Shown here: positions 1 to 9,163 of the stretch, one piece after another
How the letters are laid out: the number at the start of each line of letters is the position of its first letter
Numbering within the stretch: the first letter of the stretch is position 1
Assembly: GCF_016461955.1 (NCBI RefSeq)
Contig: NZ_JADMNM010000008.1
Location: 77,501 to 119,493 of the forward strand
Reading direction: 5' to 3'
DNA length: 41,993 nt
Origin: Qipengyuania sp. YIM B01966
GTDB taxonomy: Bacteria > Pseudomonadota > Alphaproteobacteria > Sphingomonadales > Sphingomonadaceae
Made by a program: the position numbers and the translations under genes
Notes under the pieces: generated by a model
What the model was told of the DNA's origin: nothing
The model's input: only the letters and a program-made list of their open reading frames with translations
Database searches by the model: none

Positions 1-1
1 C

Positions 2-1171
2 GCGCGCCTATATGGCAATCCCGACCTGTTCGCGATCACGGCGTTGATCGGTGTTTCCTTCGTCTTTATCCCGTTCACGGTGGTCCCGCTGGCTTTGGCA
101 CAGCGGGACATGGACTTTCGGGCCTATGCGCTGGTCGATATCGGTGCCAACATCGTCACCGTGGGGGCTACGCTGCTAACCGCGTGGTTGGGCTTCTCCT
201 CGCTCTCGCTGGCGTTCGGCATCCTAGCATATCAGTCGAGCCGGGCGCTGTTTGCGCAATTCGTCCGCCCGATCTGGCGCGTTCTCCCGCCAAGCTGGCG
301 GGGCACGGCCGGGCTGTTCCGCTACGGACTGTCCGCCAGCGCCCTCTCGCTCACCGGCTCCATCGGGTCGCGCGCGCCTGATCTGGTCATCGGCAAGCTG
401 ATCGGCGAGGCGGCGCTGGGTCTCTATAGTCGGGCGACGGGGCTGGCGCTGCAATTCCGGATGCTGGTCGGCGGGCCGGTTGCCTCGGTCCTTTATCCTT
501 CACTGGCCCGTGCCAAGGATCGCGGGGAGTCACTGGGGCCGCTCTATCTGCGCCTCACTGCAGCATTGTGCGCCATCACCTGGGCGGCGATGGCCGGGCT
601 GGCGGTTGCGGCCGAGCCGCTGATCAACACGCTGTACGGCCCGCGCTGGCTAGGCGCTGCCCCGGTGCTGAGCTGGGTCGCGCTGGCGCAGGTCTTCTTC
701 ATCGCGCTGCCGATGCAGATCGAGGTTGGGTATCTGCTGGGGCGCTGGCGCCGGGTTATCGGGCTGACCATGGCCGATGCGGTGATCTCGGTCGGACTGA
801 TGCTGCTCACCGCACCTTATGGGCTGATCTGGGTCGCGATGTCGCGCGTGGTTCATGGCCTGATCTGGTGGGTTATCCATGCGGCCTTCGTGCAGGGGCT
901 GGTCGGCTTTTCCTGGCGCGAATTGCTGACACTCTATGCCAAGACCGCGCTTGCCGCCTTCGCCGCTGTGGTCCCGCTGCTCGTGAGCTACACCCTGTGG
1001 CGCCCCGCAATCGAGACACCACTGGCGGCCCTAGCCCTGCTTGCGGGTGCGGGGGTTGCCTTGTGGTACACGACATTGCTGGCGGTGCGCCATCCCAGTG
1101 CGGCCGACCTCGCCGATGTCGCGCTCGGCAAACTGCGCGGCTGGCGGCTGCGCCGGGTGCCAACGCGCTAG
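2..1171 (+). CDS. Polysaccharide/O-antigen flippase, 5' truncated by window edge
   Basis: Carboxy-terminal part (about 389 residues visible) of an oligosaccharide flippase of the Polysacc_synt/MATE-like superfamily, which moves lipid-linked sugar units across the inner membrane during surface polysaccharide assembly. The open frame runs to the left edge without a start, so the gene begins outside the window; the in-frame TTG at 44 is not a credible start because recognisable family sequence precedes it. Seen: many hydrophobic segments spread over the whole length, a central motif GLYSRATGLALQFRML typical of the family, and a basic tail after the last helix. It ends with TAG at 1169-1171, tail to tail with the broken glycosyltransferase on the other strand. 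Family assignment is firm; the sugar substrate cannot be told. Confidence 0.85.
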   Translation, partial: ARLYGNPDLFAITALIGVSFVFIPFTVVPLALAQRDMDFRAYALVDIGANIVTVGATLLTAWLGFSSLSLAFGILAYQSSRALFAQFVRPIWRVLPPSWRGTAGLFRYGLSASALSLTGSIGSRAPDLVIGKLIGEAALGLYSRATGLALQFRMLVGGPVASVLYPSLARAKDRGESLGPLYLRLTAALCAITWAAMAGLAVAAEPLINTLYGPRWLGAAPVLSWVALAQVFFIALPMQIEVGYLLGRWRRVIGLTMADAVISVGLMLLTAPYGLIWVAMSRVVHGLIWWVIHAAFVQGLVGFSWRELLTLYAKTALAAFAAVVPLLVSYTLWRPAIETPLAALALLAGAGVALWYTTLLAVRHPSAADLADVALGKLRGWRLRRVPTR

Positions 1172-2018
1172 ATGTCAGCAGCCTCCGGGCGAGTGCGAGC
1201 CGATCGAACTGGCAGACGCGCGGGTCGGGGCGGGGCGCGAAGCCGGGCAGATAGGCAGGATAGAGCACCGCCAATTTCGGCGGCAGGCCGGTCGGGAATT
1301 GGCTGCGCAGGATCGCGCTGATGATCCGGTCCTGGAAATGTCGCAACGAATAATTGATCATCCGGAGATATTGCAGCGGCCAGCTCGACGGAGCGGCAAG
1401 CGACACCGGTTCGCACACGAAACCGGCATCGACGCGCGGCACAGCCCGCGTATCGTCCCACATCGCTTCATGCCCCAGGTCCGTTTTCGCAAGGGCTCCG
1501 ACCAACCCGTCATCGCCGATCAGGTCGTCGAGCAGCCGCAGCCCGCTCTGCCGCCAGCGGCTGACAAAACTGGCGGACAGGGCATAAAGATCACCGAACA
1601 GGCCACGTTCGCGCGCCATTTCGCCGCGATAATGGGCCGCACGGCGGCCGTTGCGCGGCATCCCGGCGGCAGCATTGGCTCAAGGCGCGCCGGAAAGAAC
1701 ATCGGCCAGCGCATCGACCGCGCCGGCTATCAGTTCGCCATCGCCGTCGACCAGTACATAGGCCGTGCTGGCATCGACCGCCGGCGTGTCGAGCATGATC
1801 CGGTTCCAGCTGCGTGATTTGCCGCCTTCTGGCCAGTCGTGCACGCCGACCCCGGCAAAGCCGCGCGCGATTTCGGCCGTCCTGGCGCTGCTGCCATTGA
1901 CCACCACGTGCACCGCCACCCCTTCGGCGCCGAGCGGCAGGCTCGCCAGGCACCGGACGATACGACGCTCCTCATTATGCACGAGGACGATGATCGCGAT
2001 GCGTTCCAACCCGCTCAT
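1168..2018 (-). pseudogene. Family 2 glycosyltransferase interrupted by an in-frame TGA
   Basis: Reads as one GT-A fold, family 2 glycosyltransferase of about 280 residues, split by a TGA at 1680-1682 (codon 113). Before the stop: start MSGLERIAIIVLVHNEE, a nucleotide-sugar binding strand, and the acidic motif LVDGDGEL. After the stop the same reading frame continues with family sequence (GLFGDLYALSASF, LLDDLIGDDGLVGALAKTDL, an aromatic QYLRMINYS stretch). Both halves share one frame, so a single base change explains the break. The ATG (2018) overlaps the stop of the upstream methyltransferase as ATGA. The 3' end is uncertain: the main frame stays open beyond the flippase end, to 873, while a neighbouring frame stops at 1168. 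A sequencing error is the alternative to a true pseudogene. Confidence 0.7.
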
Positions 2019-2580
2019 TCCGGCTTGCGCGCGAAGGCCCAGACGGTGACCGGAAAGTCCCGCGCATTCGGCAGCCGGCGCCTCCAGCCAGTGCGGGCCC
2101 ATCGGTTGAAATTGGCCCGCACGGCCGCCCGGTTGCCCCAGCTTCCAGTATGGATCGCCGTCGGGTCGAACCCACAATCTTCGAGGAAATAGCGCATCCC
2201 CATTTCGGTCCAGCGGGTGCAGTCAGTCGGCACCAGATGGCGGCGGATGAGAAACGGGGTGATATTGATGAACATGCCGCCAGTGCGCAGCATTTGCAGC
2301 ACGTGCCGCGTGGCGCGCGCCGGATATGGCAGGTGTTCCCAGACATTATCGGCGATAATCACGTCGAACTGCCGGTCCAGCACGTGCTCGCAGATGTCGT
2401 ATTGCGACCAGTTCATCTCGGTATAGCTGGCCCATCGGCGCTGGCGCCACTTCCAGCCGGCGGCGTTTTCCAGCGCATCGAGCCTCTCGGCGCCGAGCGC
2501 ATCGAGGCACTGTTCGACCGCGCGACCGCGCGGTAGGCGACTGTGCGCGTGATGTGGGTGGTGCCATATCCCGCCAGCAT
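2015..2580 (-). pseudogene. Class I SAM methyltransferase broken by an 8-bp duplication
   Basis: A class I SAM-dependent methyltransferase-like protein of the type found in glycan loci. The long downstream part is clear: FDVIIADNVWEHLPYP, MLRTGGMFINITPFLIR, DCTRWTEMGMRYFL and a C-terminal GSWGNRAAV. Its N-terminus lies in another frame: ATG at 2580 giving MLAGYGTTHITRTVAYRAV, after which family sequence resumes (EQCLDALGAERLDALE) only after a shift. The switch falls exactly on a perfect tandem 8-mer at 2516-2531; removing one copy restores one frame of about 185 codons. No ATG, GTG or TTG lies upstream of 2416 in the second frame before a stop at 2633-2635, which supports a real break rather than a different start. 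The stop (TGA 2015-2017) overlaps the glycosyltransferase ATG. Confidence 0.7.
2516..2531. repeat. Tandem 8-bp duplication (gaccgcgc x2)
   Basis: Two perfect adjacent copies of gaccgcgc at 2516-2523 and 2524-2531. Eight bases is not a multiple of three, so the duplication shifts the methyltransferase reading frame. Deleting one unit joins the two recognisable protein parts without a gap, the signature of a slipped-strand duplication. Confidence 0.85.
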
Positions 2581-2677
2581 GGCGGCTCGTTTGGCAAACG
2601 CGCGAACGGTCGGTCCGCCTTGATGCCCGACCTTAGCCGCTGACCGCTTCACAAGCGATGTTTTCACAAACCTCGGC

Positions 2678-3628
2678 GTGGTAAAGCCCCTCGCGGAGGT
2701 GCTTTTCGTGATCGGTACCACGCTCGCCCTGCTTCTCGCACAAGTCACGCCGGCCGAGCGAGCGGAGACGGTGAATGCGCCCGCCGAAACGATTGTCGAT
2801 GCAGCGCATGATGCATCGGAGCGCGTGACCGTACCCGTGATGATCGCCGGGCATGGTCCGTTCCGCTTTCTGGTCGACACCGGCGCGCAGGCGACCGTGG
2901 TGACGCCCGCGCTGGTTGCGCGGCTGGGCTTACCGGCAGCAGGGATGGCGTGGGTGGTCGGCACCGACAGCCGCGTGCTGGTGCCCGTGTTCACGATGGA
3001 CGATCTCGAATTTGCCGACCGATCGTTCAGCAATCTTGTCGTGCCGCAGCTCGAGGCGCGCAATATTGGCGCTGACGGGATCCTCGGCCTCGACGCGTTG
3101 CAGGATCTGCGCGTGCTGCTCGATTTCCGGGCGCGGGAGTTGCGGGTTGCCGACGCCCACGACCTCGGTGGCGACAAGGGTTACGAGATTGTCGTGCGCG
3201 CGCGGCGGCGGCTGGGCCGGATGATTATTGCCGATGCGCGCGTCGCCGGGGTCCGGACGGCGGTAATCGTCGATACCGGCGCCAACACCTCAATCGGCAA
3301 TCTGGCGCTGCAGGCGCGGCTGCGTACGCGGCCCGGGGCGACCGTGACTTCGCGCGACGTCAACGGGGTCGAGGCGACCCGAACGCTGGCACTTGTGCGC
3401 AACATCACCATCGACCGGCTGCAACTGGCCGACATGCCGATGTCCTTTACCGACAGCCCGGCGTTCCGCGAACTCGGCCTCTCGGACAAGCCCGCGCTGA
3501 TACTGGGGATGCGCGACTTGCGGACGTTCGAACGGGTGGCGATCGACTTTCGCCGGGCGCGCGTGCTGTTCGATGTGCCCGACAGCCAGATCCATCTCGA
3601 TCACCGCGATGCCAGCCGCCTGAACTGA
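2678..3628 (+). CDS. Exported retropepsin-like aspartyl protease with two DTG domains
   Basis: A protein of up to 316 residues in the retroviral-type (pepsin-like) aspartyl protease superfamily. Two successive domains each carry a catalytic motif: FLVDTGAQ with D67 and VIVDTGAN with D199, so a single chain could form the paired active site that retropepsins make by dimerising. Each domain has the later hydrophobic-G motif (GADGILGLDAL, KPALILGMRDL). The N-terminus is hydrophobic (LFVIGTTLALLLAQ), a likely signal peptide or anchor. The start is uncertain: GTG 2678, 2699 and 2708 are all in frame, and 2699 gives the more usual short basic-free lead. The gene is transcribed divergently from the broken methyltransferase, and its 5' end overlaps nothing real. 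Substrate unknown. Confidence 0.8.
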   Translation: MVKPLAEVLFVIGTTLALLLAQVTPAERAETVNAPAETIVDAAHDASERVTVPVMIAGHGPFRFLVDTGAQATVVTPALVARLGLPAAGMAWVVGTDSRVLVPVFTMDDLEFADRSFSNLVVPQLEARNIGADGILGLDALQDLRVLLDFRARELRVADAHDLGGDKGYEIVVRARRRLGRMIIADARVAGVRTAVIVDTGANTSIGNLALQARLRTRPGATVTSRDVNGVEATRTLALVRNITIDRLQLADMPMSFTDSPAFRELGLSDKPALILGMRDLRTFERVAIDFRRARVLFDVPDSQIHLDHRDASRLN

Positions 3629-3683
3629 CCGACCGGGATCGGGCCGGTTGCAGTGAGCGGTTCGCCGCCCCATCTTGCCCACG

Positions 3684-5501
3684 ATGCCGCCCGACGCCGC
3701 CACCTCCCCCCCAGCCGTCGACGATGGCTGGGGCACGCTCAGGCGGTTCATCCCCTATCTGTGGCCCGCCGGGCGCGCAGACCTGCGGGCACGGATCGTC
3801 CGGGCGATGGTGCTGGTCCTGCTGGCCAAAGGCGTCACGCTTGCCACCCCGCTGGCGATGAAGCGCCTGGTTGATACCATGGCCCAAGGCGGCGACCCGC
3901 TGTTGTGGCTGGCGCTGGGCATGGCCTTTGCCTTCACCGCCGGGCGCTTTCTGGCAACAGCTTTCGATAACGTCCGCAACATGATTTTCGAGCGGGTCGG
4001 CCAGGATGCCGCGCGCCATCTTGCCGAGGACGTGTTCCGCCGGCTCCACCGGCTGAGCCTGCGCTTCCACCTCTCGCGGCGGACAGGCGAGGTTACCAAC
4101 TTGATCGAGCGCGGCACCAAGAGCATCGACACGATGCTCTATTTCCTGCTTTTCAACATCGCCCCGACCATCATCGAACTGATCGCGGTCGGGATCATTT
4201 TCTACACGCTGTTCGGGGCGCCACTGGTGCTGGCGACGGCGGTGACGGTGGTGATCTACATCTTTCTCACCCGCCTGATCACCGAATGGCGGACCAAGCT
4301 CAGGGCCGAGATGAACGCGCTCGACGGGCAGGCGCTTAGTCGCGCGGTCGATTCGCTGCTCAATTACGAGACGGTCAAATATTTCAACGCCGAGGAGCGC
4401 GAGAACGCACGCTATGCCGCTTCCGCCCGCGCCTATGCGGCAGCAGCGACCAAGAGCGAGAACTCGCTCGGGCTGCTGAATATCGCGCAGGCGCTGGTAA
4501 TGAACCTCCTGATGGCCTTCGCGCTGGGCTTCACCGTCTGGGAATGGAGCCGTGGGCGGCTGTCGGTAGGTGACCTGGTGGCGGTGCAGACCTACCTTAC
4601 CCAGTTGTTCCGCCCGCTCGACATGCTCGGCATGGTCTATCGCTCGATCCGGCAGGGCCTGATCGACATGGCGGCGATGTTTGCCCTGATGGATACCGAG
4701 GTGGAGATCGCCGACCGGCCGGGTGCCCCGGCGCTGGTCATCCGCCGGCCGACCGTGGTGTTCGACGATGTCGTGTTCGGTTATGAACGCGAACGGACCA
4801 TCCTTCACGGATTGAGCTTTGCGGTCGAGGCGGGGCAGCATATTGCGCTGGTCGGCCCCTCGGGCGCCGGCAAGAGTACCATCGCCCGGCTGCTGTTCCG
4901 TTTCTACGATCCGTGGTCGGGGCGCATCCTGATCGACGGGCAGGATATCGCTACCGTCTCGCAGGATTCGCTGCGCGCGGCGATCGGCATCGTTCCGCAG
5001 GACAGCGTGCTGTTCAACGACACGATCGGCTACAACATCGCCTATGGCCGCGCGGGGGCAAGCGCGGAGGACGTCCTGCGCGCCGCGCAAGGTGCCGCGA
5101 TCCTGCCCTTCATCGAAGCCCTGCCCGATGGCTTCGATACCGAGGTGGGAGAGCGCGGGCTCAAGCTGTCCGGCGGGGAAAAGCAGCGCGTCGCCATTGC
5201 CCGGACGCTGGTGAAGAACCCACCGATCCTGCTCCTCGACGAAGCGACCAGCGCGCTCGACACGCGGACCGAGCAGGACATTCTCGAAACGCTGCACCGG
5301 GTGAGCGAAAATCGCACCACGCTGTCGATTGCGCACCGCCTGTCGACCGTGGCCGATGCCGACCGCATCCTGGTTCTCGAACATGGCCGCCTGGCCGAAC
5401 AAGGCCGCCACCGCGACCTGCTGCGCGATGGCGGCCTTTATGCAGAGATGTGGGCGCGTCAGGCCGAGAGCGTCGAGGACGCGTCTCTCGCCGCTGAATA
5501 A
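3684..5501 (+). CDS. atm1: Atm1/ABCB7-type ABC exporter, fused membrane and ATPase domains
   Basis: A 605-residue half-transporter of the ABCB7/HMT1/Atm1 type, which as a homodimer exports glutathione-derived sulfur or metal conjugates across the inner membrane and supports Fe-S or heavy-metal homeostasis. The membrane domain (about residues 20-335) has six hydrophobic segments plus the subfamily motifs NLIERGTKSIDTMLYFL and SLLNYETVKYFN. The nucleotide-binding domain has Walker A GPSGAGKST (about 391), signature LSGGEKQRVAIAR (about 495), Walker B ILLLDEATSALD and switch histidine in IAHRLSTV. ATG 3684 was preferred to the TTG at 3675. It follows the aspartyl protease by 55 bp on the same strand and converges with hslU. 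Confidence 0.92.
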   Translation: MPPDAATSPPAVDDGWGTLRRFIPYLWPAGRADLRARIVRAMVLVLLAKGVTLATPLAMKRLVDTMAQGGDPLLWLALGMAFAFTAGRFLATAFDNVRNMIFERVGQDAARHLAEDVFRRLHRLSLRFHLSRRTGEVTNLIERGTKSIDTMLYFLLFNIAPTIIELIAVGIIFYTLFGAPLVLATAVTVVIYIFLTRLITEWRTKLRAEMNALDGQALSRAVDSLLNYETVKYFNAEERENARYAASARAYAAAATKSENSLGLLNIAQALVMNLLMAFALGFTVWEWSRGRLSVGDLVAVQTYLTQLFRPLDMLGMVYRSIRQGLIDMAAMFALMDTEVEIADRPGAPALVIRRPTVVFDDVVFGYERERTILHGLSFAVEAGQHIALVGPSGAGKSTIARLLFRFYDPWSGRILIDGQDIATVSQDSLRAAIGIVPQDSVLFNDTIGYNIAYGRAGASAEDVLRAAQGAAILPFIEALPDGFDTEVGERGLKLSGGEKQRVAIARTLVKNPPILLLDEATSALDTRTEQDILETLHRVSENRTTLSIAHRLSTVADADRILVLEHGRLAEQGRHRDLLRDGGLYAEMWARQAESVEDASLAAE

Positions 5502-5511
5502 TCCGCCGCGC

Positions 5512-6816
5512 CTACAGGATGTAGCGCGACAGGTCGCTATTGCCGGCAAGATCGGCCAGACGCTCGCGGACATAGGCGGCGTCGATGGTGATCGTCTCGC
5601 CGCGATGATCCTCGGCGGCAAAGCTGATCTCCTCGAGCAGCTTTTCCATCACCGTCTGCAGCCGCCGCGCGCCGATATTCTCGACGCTGCGATTGACCTC
5701 GGCGGCGATGCTGGCGATCGCGTGCACCGCATCCTCGGTGATCTCCACCTGCACGTCTTCGGTGCCGATCAGCGCACGATATTGCTCGACCAGATTGGCC
5801 CGCGTTTCACTGAGGATGCGGACGAAATCATCTTCGGTGAGCGCCTTCAGCTCGACCCGGATCGGCAGGCGGCCCTGCAATTCGGGCAGCATATCGCTCG
5901 GCTTCGCCACATGGAACGCGCCGCTGGCGATGAACAGCACGTGGTCGGTCTTCATCGGACCGTATTTGGTCGCCACCGTGGTCCCTTCGATCAACGGCAG
6001 CAGGTCGCGCTGCACGCCTTCGCGGCTGACCGAGCCGCCGCGCACATCGCTGACCGCGATCTTGTCGATCTCGTCGAGGAAGACGATCCCGTTCGTCTCG
6101 GCATTCGCCAGCGCCACGCGGGCAACATCGTCCTGGTCGAGCCGCTTGTCGGCCTCTTCATCGACCAGCTTGTCCCACGCATCGGGCACTTTCAGCTTGC
6201 GTCGCTTGGTCTGCTGGCGGCCGAACGCCTTGCCCATCATTTCGCCCAGGTCGATCATCCCGACATTGCCGCCCATCCCCGGCATGTCGAGCATCGGATT
6301 GGCCGGGCTTTCGGCCAGCTCGATCTCGACCTCGGTGTCGTTCATCGCGTTCTGGACGATCCGCTGGCGGAAGCTTTCGCGGGTGGCCTCGCTGGCGCTG
6401 TCGCCGACCAGCGCGGTCAGCAGCCGGTCCATCGCCGCCTTGCTCGCCGCCTCGCGCACCGCTTCGCGCCGACGTTCCTTTTCCAGCCGGATCGCTTCTT
6501 CAACGAGGTCACGGGCGATCTGTTCGACATCGCGCCCGACATAACCGACTTCGGTGAACTTGGTCGCCTCGACCTTGACGAAAGGCGCTTCGGCCAGCTT
6601 CGCCAGCCGCCGGCTGATTTCGGTCTTGCCGCAGCCAGTCGGCCCGATCATCAGGATGTTTTTCGGCGTCACCTCGTCGCGCAATTCGGGGCTCAGGCGC
6701 TGGCGCCGCCAGCGGTTGCGAAGCGCGACGGCGACTGCGCGCTTGGCCTCGGCCTGGCCGACAATATGTTCGTCAAGCGCAGCGACGATCGCGCGCGGGG
6801 TCAGGTTGTCAATCAT
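5512..6816 (-). CDS. hslU: ATP-dependent protease ATPase subunit HslU
   Basis: A 434-residue AAA+ unfoldase that forms the hexameric cap of the HslVU (ClpYQ) cytoplasmic protease. Start [21 protein letters not shown] is the conserved N-terminus; a longer in-frame extension exists but has no family similarity. Walker A GPTGCGKT lies at 58-65, followed by [13 protein letters not shown] (pore-loop GYVG motif), an insertion (I) domain rich in charged helices, Walker [13 protein letters not shown], and a sensor region. The C-terminus LSRYIL matches the tail that docks into HslV. It lies 16 bp downstream of hslV in the same operon, so the two subunits are co-expressed. Confidence 0.97.
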   Translation of the reverse strand: MIDNLTPRAIVAALDEHIVGQAEAKRAVAVALRNRWRRQRLSPELRDEVTPKNILMIGPTGCGKTEISRRLAKLAEAPFVKVEATKFTEVGYVGRDVEQIARDLVEEAIRLEKERRREAVREAASKAAMDRLLTALVGDSASEATRESFRQRIVQNAMNDTEVEIELAESPANPMLDMPGMGGNVGMIDLGEMMGKAFGRQQTKRRKLKVPDAWDKLVDEEADKRLDQDDVARVALANAETNGIVFLDEIDKIAVSDVRGGSVSREGVQRDLLPLIEGTTVATKYGPMKTDHVLFIASGAFHVAKPSDMLPELQGRLPIRVELKALTEDDFVRILSETRANLVEQYRALIGTEDVQVEITEDAVHAIASIAAEVNRSVENIGARRLQTVMEKLLEEISFAAEDHRGETITIDAAYVRERLADLAGNSDLSRYIL

Positions 6817-6832
6817 AAAGCGTTGGTATCCG

Positions 6833-7408
6833 TCAGACGGTTTCGACCGTGACCCGGTCGTTGGTGAACACGCAGACATCGGCGGCGACCTGCATCGCCT
6901 TGGTCGCGATCAGTTCGGGATCGGTTTCATAGTCGCTGATCGCGCGCGCGGCGGCGAGCGCGTAATTACCGCCTGAACCGATTGCCGCGATCACGGTACC
7001 GCCGCGTTCTTCGGGTTCGAGCACGTCGCCATTGCCAGTCAGCACCAGCAGATTGTCGGCATCGGCGACGATCATCAATGCTTCGAGATTGCGGAGATAT
7101 TTGTCGGTCCGCCAGTCCTTGGTCAGTTCGACCGCCGCGCGCAGCAATTGCCCGCCATGCTGTTCGAGCTTCTTTTCCAGCCGCTCGAACAGGGTGAAGG
7201 CATCGGCGGTCGCCCCGGCGAACCCGGCCACCACCTTGCCCCCTTCCCCGATCCGGCGAACCTTGCGGGCATTGGGCTTCATCACCGTGTTGCCCATCGA
7301 CACCTGCCCGTCGCCTGCGATGATTGTGCGGCCGTCGCGGCGCACGCCGATGATGGTGGTGCCGTGCCACGGGATCAGCCCATGGGCGCTCATGTCGGAA
7401 GCAGTCAT
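6833..7408 (-). CDS. hslV: ATP-dependent protease proteolytic subunit HslV
   Basis: A 191-residue threonine protease, the proteasome-beta-like core of HslVU. The mature N-terminal catalytic threonine is seen in [12 protein letters not shown] (T17), preceded by a 16-residue propeptide that is somewhat long; ATG 7393 would shorten it by five residues. Family motifs [30 protein letters not shown], and [15 protein letters not shown] are intact. It sits between bamE (51 bp upstream) and hslU (16 bp downstream) on the minus strand. Confidence 0.97.
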   Translation of the reverse strand: MTASDMSAHGLIPWHGTTIIGVRRDGRTIIAGDGQVSMGNTVMKPNARKVRRIGEGGKVVAGFAGATADAFTLFERLEKKLEQHGGQLLRAAVELTKDWRTDKYLRNLEALMIVADADNLLVLTGNGDVLEPEERGGTVIAAIGSGGNYALAAARAISDYETDPELIATKAMQVAADVCVFTNDRVTVETV

Positions 7409-7459
7409 GCGCGGCGATATGGGATGGCCGCTGCGCGCTTCAAGCTGCGCGAAGAGGGG

Positions 7460-7933
7460 TCAGACGCCCGGACCGCCCGCTGGAGGCCGCGCACCGGGCG
7501 CGCCGACCTGGCCGATATTGCCGAACAGGTCTTCCAAGAAGCCACGCTCGCGCCCGACGGTGGGGGTCGAGGCGCCGTCGGGCGACAGGCGGACCACCTG
7601 GTCTATCCCGCTGCGATCGGCGGCGATGACATTGCCTGCCTGATCGAACCGCACCGCCAGCACCTGATGGCCAATCGTACGGGGACGCGAGAACGGTGCG
7701 CGGCCGGTTACGCTCGAGACGTAATACCACACGGGTTCGCCGAACTGGCTGGTGAAGGTCGGGCGGCCAAGCGTTGCCTGCACCGACTGACGATTGTCGA
7801 TCCCGGGCTGCACCGCGCTCAGCAGCGCGTCGTCAACGATATAGCCGCGGTTCTCGCGGATCGAGCTGCAACCGCCCGTAGAAGCGCCCGCCGCAAGTAC
7901 CAGCGCCACGCCCAAAACCTTGCCTGCCCGCAT
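7460..7933 (-). CDS. bamE: Outer membrane assembly lipoprotein BamE (SmpA/OmlA)
   Basis: A 157-residue lipoprotein of the BamE family, an accessory part of the BAM machine that inserts beta-barrel proteins in the outer membrane. ATG 7933 starts a short basic signal peptide with a hydrophobic core ending in a lipobox-like STGGC (C22). The BamE core follows: SIRENRGYIVDDALL, VQPGIDNRQSVQATLGRPTF (the conserved turn that begins the alpha/beta fold), and a WYYVSS strand. The tail after about residue 125 is proline and glycine rich. It is divergent from the chaperone-family gene at 8124. Confidence 0.88.
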   Translation of the reverse strand: MRAGKVLGVALVLAAGASTGGCSSIRENRGYIVDDALLSAVQPGIDNRQSVQATLGRPTFTSQFGEPVWYYVSSVTGRAPFSRPRTIGHQVLAVRFDQAGNVIAADRSGIDQVVRLSPDGASTPTVGRERGFLEDLFGNIGQVGAPGARPPAGGPGV

Positions 7934-8123
7934 CAATCGTCCAATCTTGTCCAGCAGCGCCCGCGCAGCCCTTCCCGAGCGCGGCACGGATGCCTATATC
8001 CGGCCCGCCTTACGGCGAACGACCTGCCCATGCAACTTCGCTCCGCCGGCCCCTGCCGGCGCGGGATTGAATTGCCGCTGAACAATCCTGACGCCGAAAG
8101 GCCTGACCTCCCGTGGTGAACGC

Positions 8124-8642
8124 ATGATCGTCAAATTCCTCCAGCAGATGATGCGCGTTAGCCGCGATCCGCGGGCTGAGCTTGCCCCCTTGTGGCGTAC
8201 CACTGTGGCCGAGGCGCGCGCGGTGCGCTGGTATGCGCAGTGCGGTGTGGCTGACACGCTGGCTGGGCGGTTCGATATGGTGACGCTGGTGCTGGCGCAG
8301 ATATTGCTGCGGATGGAACACGAGCCCATGCTCAAGATCCCTTCGGCCTTGCTCACCGAATGGTTCGTCGAGGAGATGGACGGGCAATTGCGCGAGCAGG
8401 GTGTCGGCGACGTGGTGGTGGGCAAGCATGTCGGCCGGCTGATGGCGACGCTGGGCGGGCGGATCGGCGCGCTGCGCGATGCGGGCGGCGATCCGGCGCT
8501 GCTCGAAGGGGCCGTGCTGCGCAATGTGACCCTGGGCGAAAATGGTTCGGCTGCGTGCGTGGTGGCGGGGCTTACCGATCTGGCACAGCGGCTCGCGCGG
8601 ACCGACGCGGCCGGTCTGCTACAGGGGAGGATTGCGCTGTGA
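8124..8642 (+). CDS. Ubiquinol-cytochrome c chaperone family (CBP3/UQCC) protein
   Basis: A 172-residue protein of the Ubiq_cyt_C_chap family, related to mitochondrial Cbp3/UQCC1, which helps assemble cytochrome b of complex III. Seen: an N-terminal basic helix, then WYAQCGVADTLAGRFDMVTLVLAQILLRME, the all-helical core typical of the family, and MDGQLREQGVGDVVVGKHVGRL split across two helices. In bacteria the exact role is not established. Its stop overlaps the GTG of the DUF177 gene (GTGA), so the two are translationally coupled; that pairing is common in sphingomonads. A 190-bp divergent gap to bamE should hold both promoters. Confidence 0.85.
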   Translation: MIVKFLQQMMRVSRDPRAELAPLWRTTVAEARAVRWYAQCGVADTLAGRFDMVTLVLAQILLRMEHEPMLKIPSALLTEWFVEEMDGQLREQGVGDVVVGKHVGRLMATLGGRIGALRDAGGDPALLEGAVLRNVTLGENGSAACVVAGLTDLAQRLARTDAAGLLQGRIAL

Positions 8643-9160
8643 ACGACCCCGAATTTTCCCGACTGGTCAAGGCCCGCCCGCTGTCCGCGGCGCCGATTGA
8701 CCTGTCCGCCAGCGCAGCCGAGCGCGCGGCGCTGGCGGAACGGTTCGCGCTGGTCCGGCTCGATGCGTTGAACGCGCAGGTTACGCTGACCGATGATGGC
8801 GATGCCACCCGCGCATCGGGCTGGCTCAAGGCGGCGCTGGTGCAGCCCTGCGCAGTCTCGGGCGAGCCGCTTGAGGTATCGATCGAGGAGCGGGTCGAAC
8901 TGCTGTTCGTGCCAGCGGCGCCCAGCACAGGGTTCGACGAGGAAATCGAACTGGCCGCCGGCGATCTGGACGAAATCCCCTATACCGGCGACGCGTTCGA
9001 TCTGGGTGAAGCGATTGCGCAAAGCCTCGGGCTGGCAATCGACCCTTATGCCGAGGGACCAGCCGCCGACGAGGTGCGCCGCGCCGCCGGAATCGTTGCA
9101 GATGATCAGGCGGGCGGCACGCTGGCCGATGCGCTGCGCGCGCTGCGCCCGCGCGAGTAA
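8639..9160 (+). CDS. DUF177 (YceD-like) protein
   Basis: A 173-residue protein of the YceD/DUF177 family, elsewhere linked to 23S rRNA accumulation and often found next to rpmF. The GTG start at 8639 overlaps the upstream stop; it gives NDPEFSRLVKARPLS, a normal family N-terminus, whereas a longer in-frame extension only reads through the upstream gene. The core shows QPCAVSGEPLE (the conserved C-x-x-x-G turn, with only one cysteine of the usual pair), an acidic central region, and EAIAQSLGLAIDPY. Here rpmF does not follow; ssb is convergent 3 bp beyond the stop. Confidence 0.85.
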   Translation: MNDPEFSRLVKARPLSAAPIDLSASAAERAALAERFALVRLDALNAQVTLTDDGDATRASGWLKAALVQPCAVSGEPLEVSIEERVELLFVPAAPSTGFDEEIELAAGDLDEIPYTGDAFDLGEAIAQSLGLAIDPYAEGPAADEVRRAAGIVADDQAGGTLADALRALRPRE

Positions 9161-9163
9161 ACC

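Noticed and set aside
1680-1682. TGA as a selenocysteine codon in the glycosyltransferase
   Set aside because: Family 2 glycosyltransferases have no selenocysteine members known to me, and no convincing hairpin was seen just downstream; a stop mutation is simpler.
3447-5621. 724-codon open frame on the minus strand
   Set aside because: It lies fully antisense to the aspartyl protease and Atm1 genes and its translation is low-complexity, His/Gln/Arg-rich, typical of shadow frames in high-GC coding DNA.
5329-6852. 507-codon open frame on the plus strand
   Set aside because: Antisense to hslU, whose motifs are complete; the plus-strand translation has no recognisable features.
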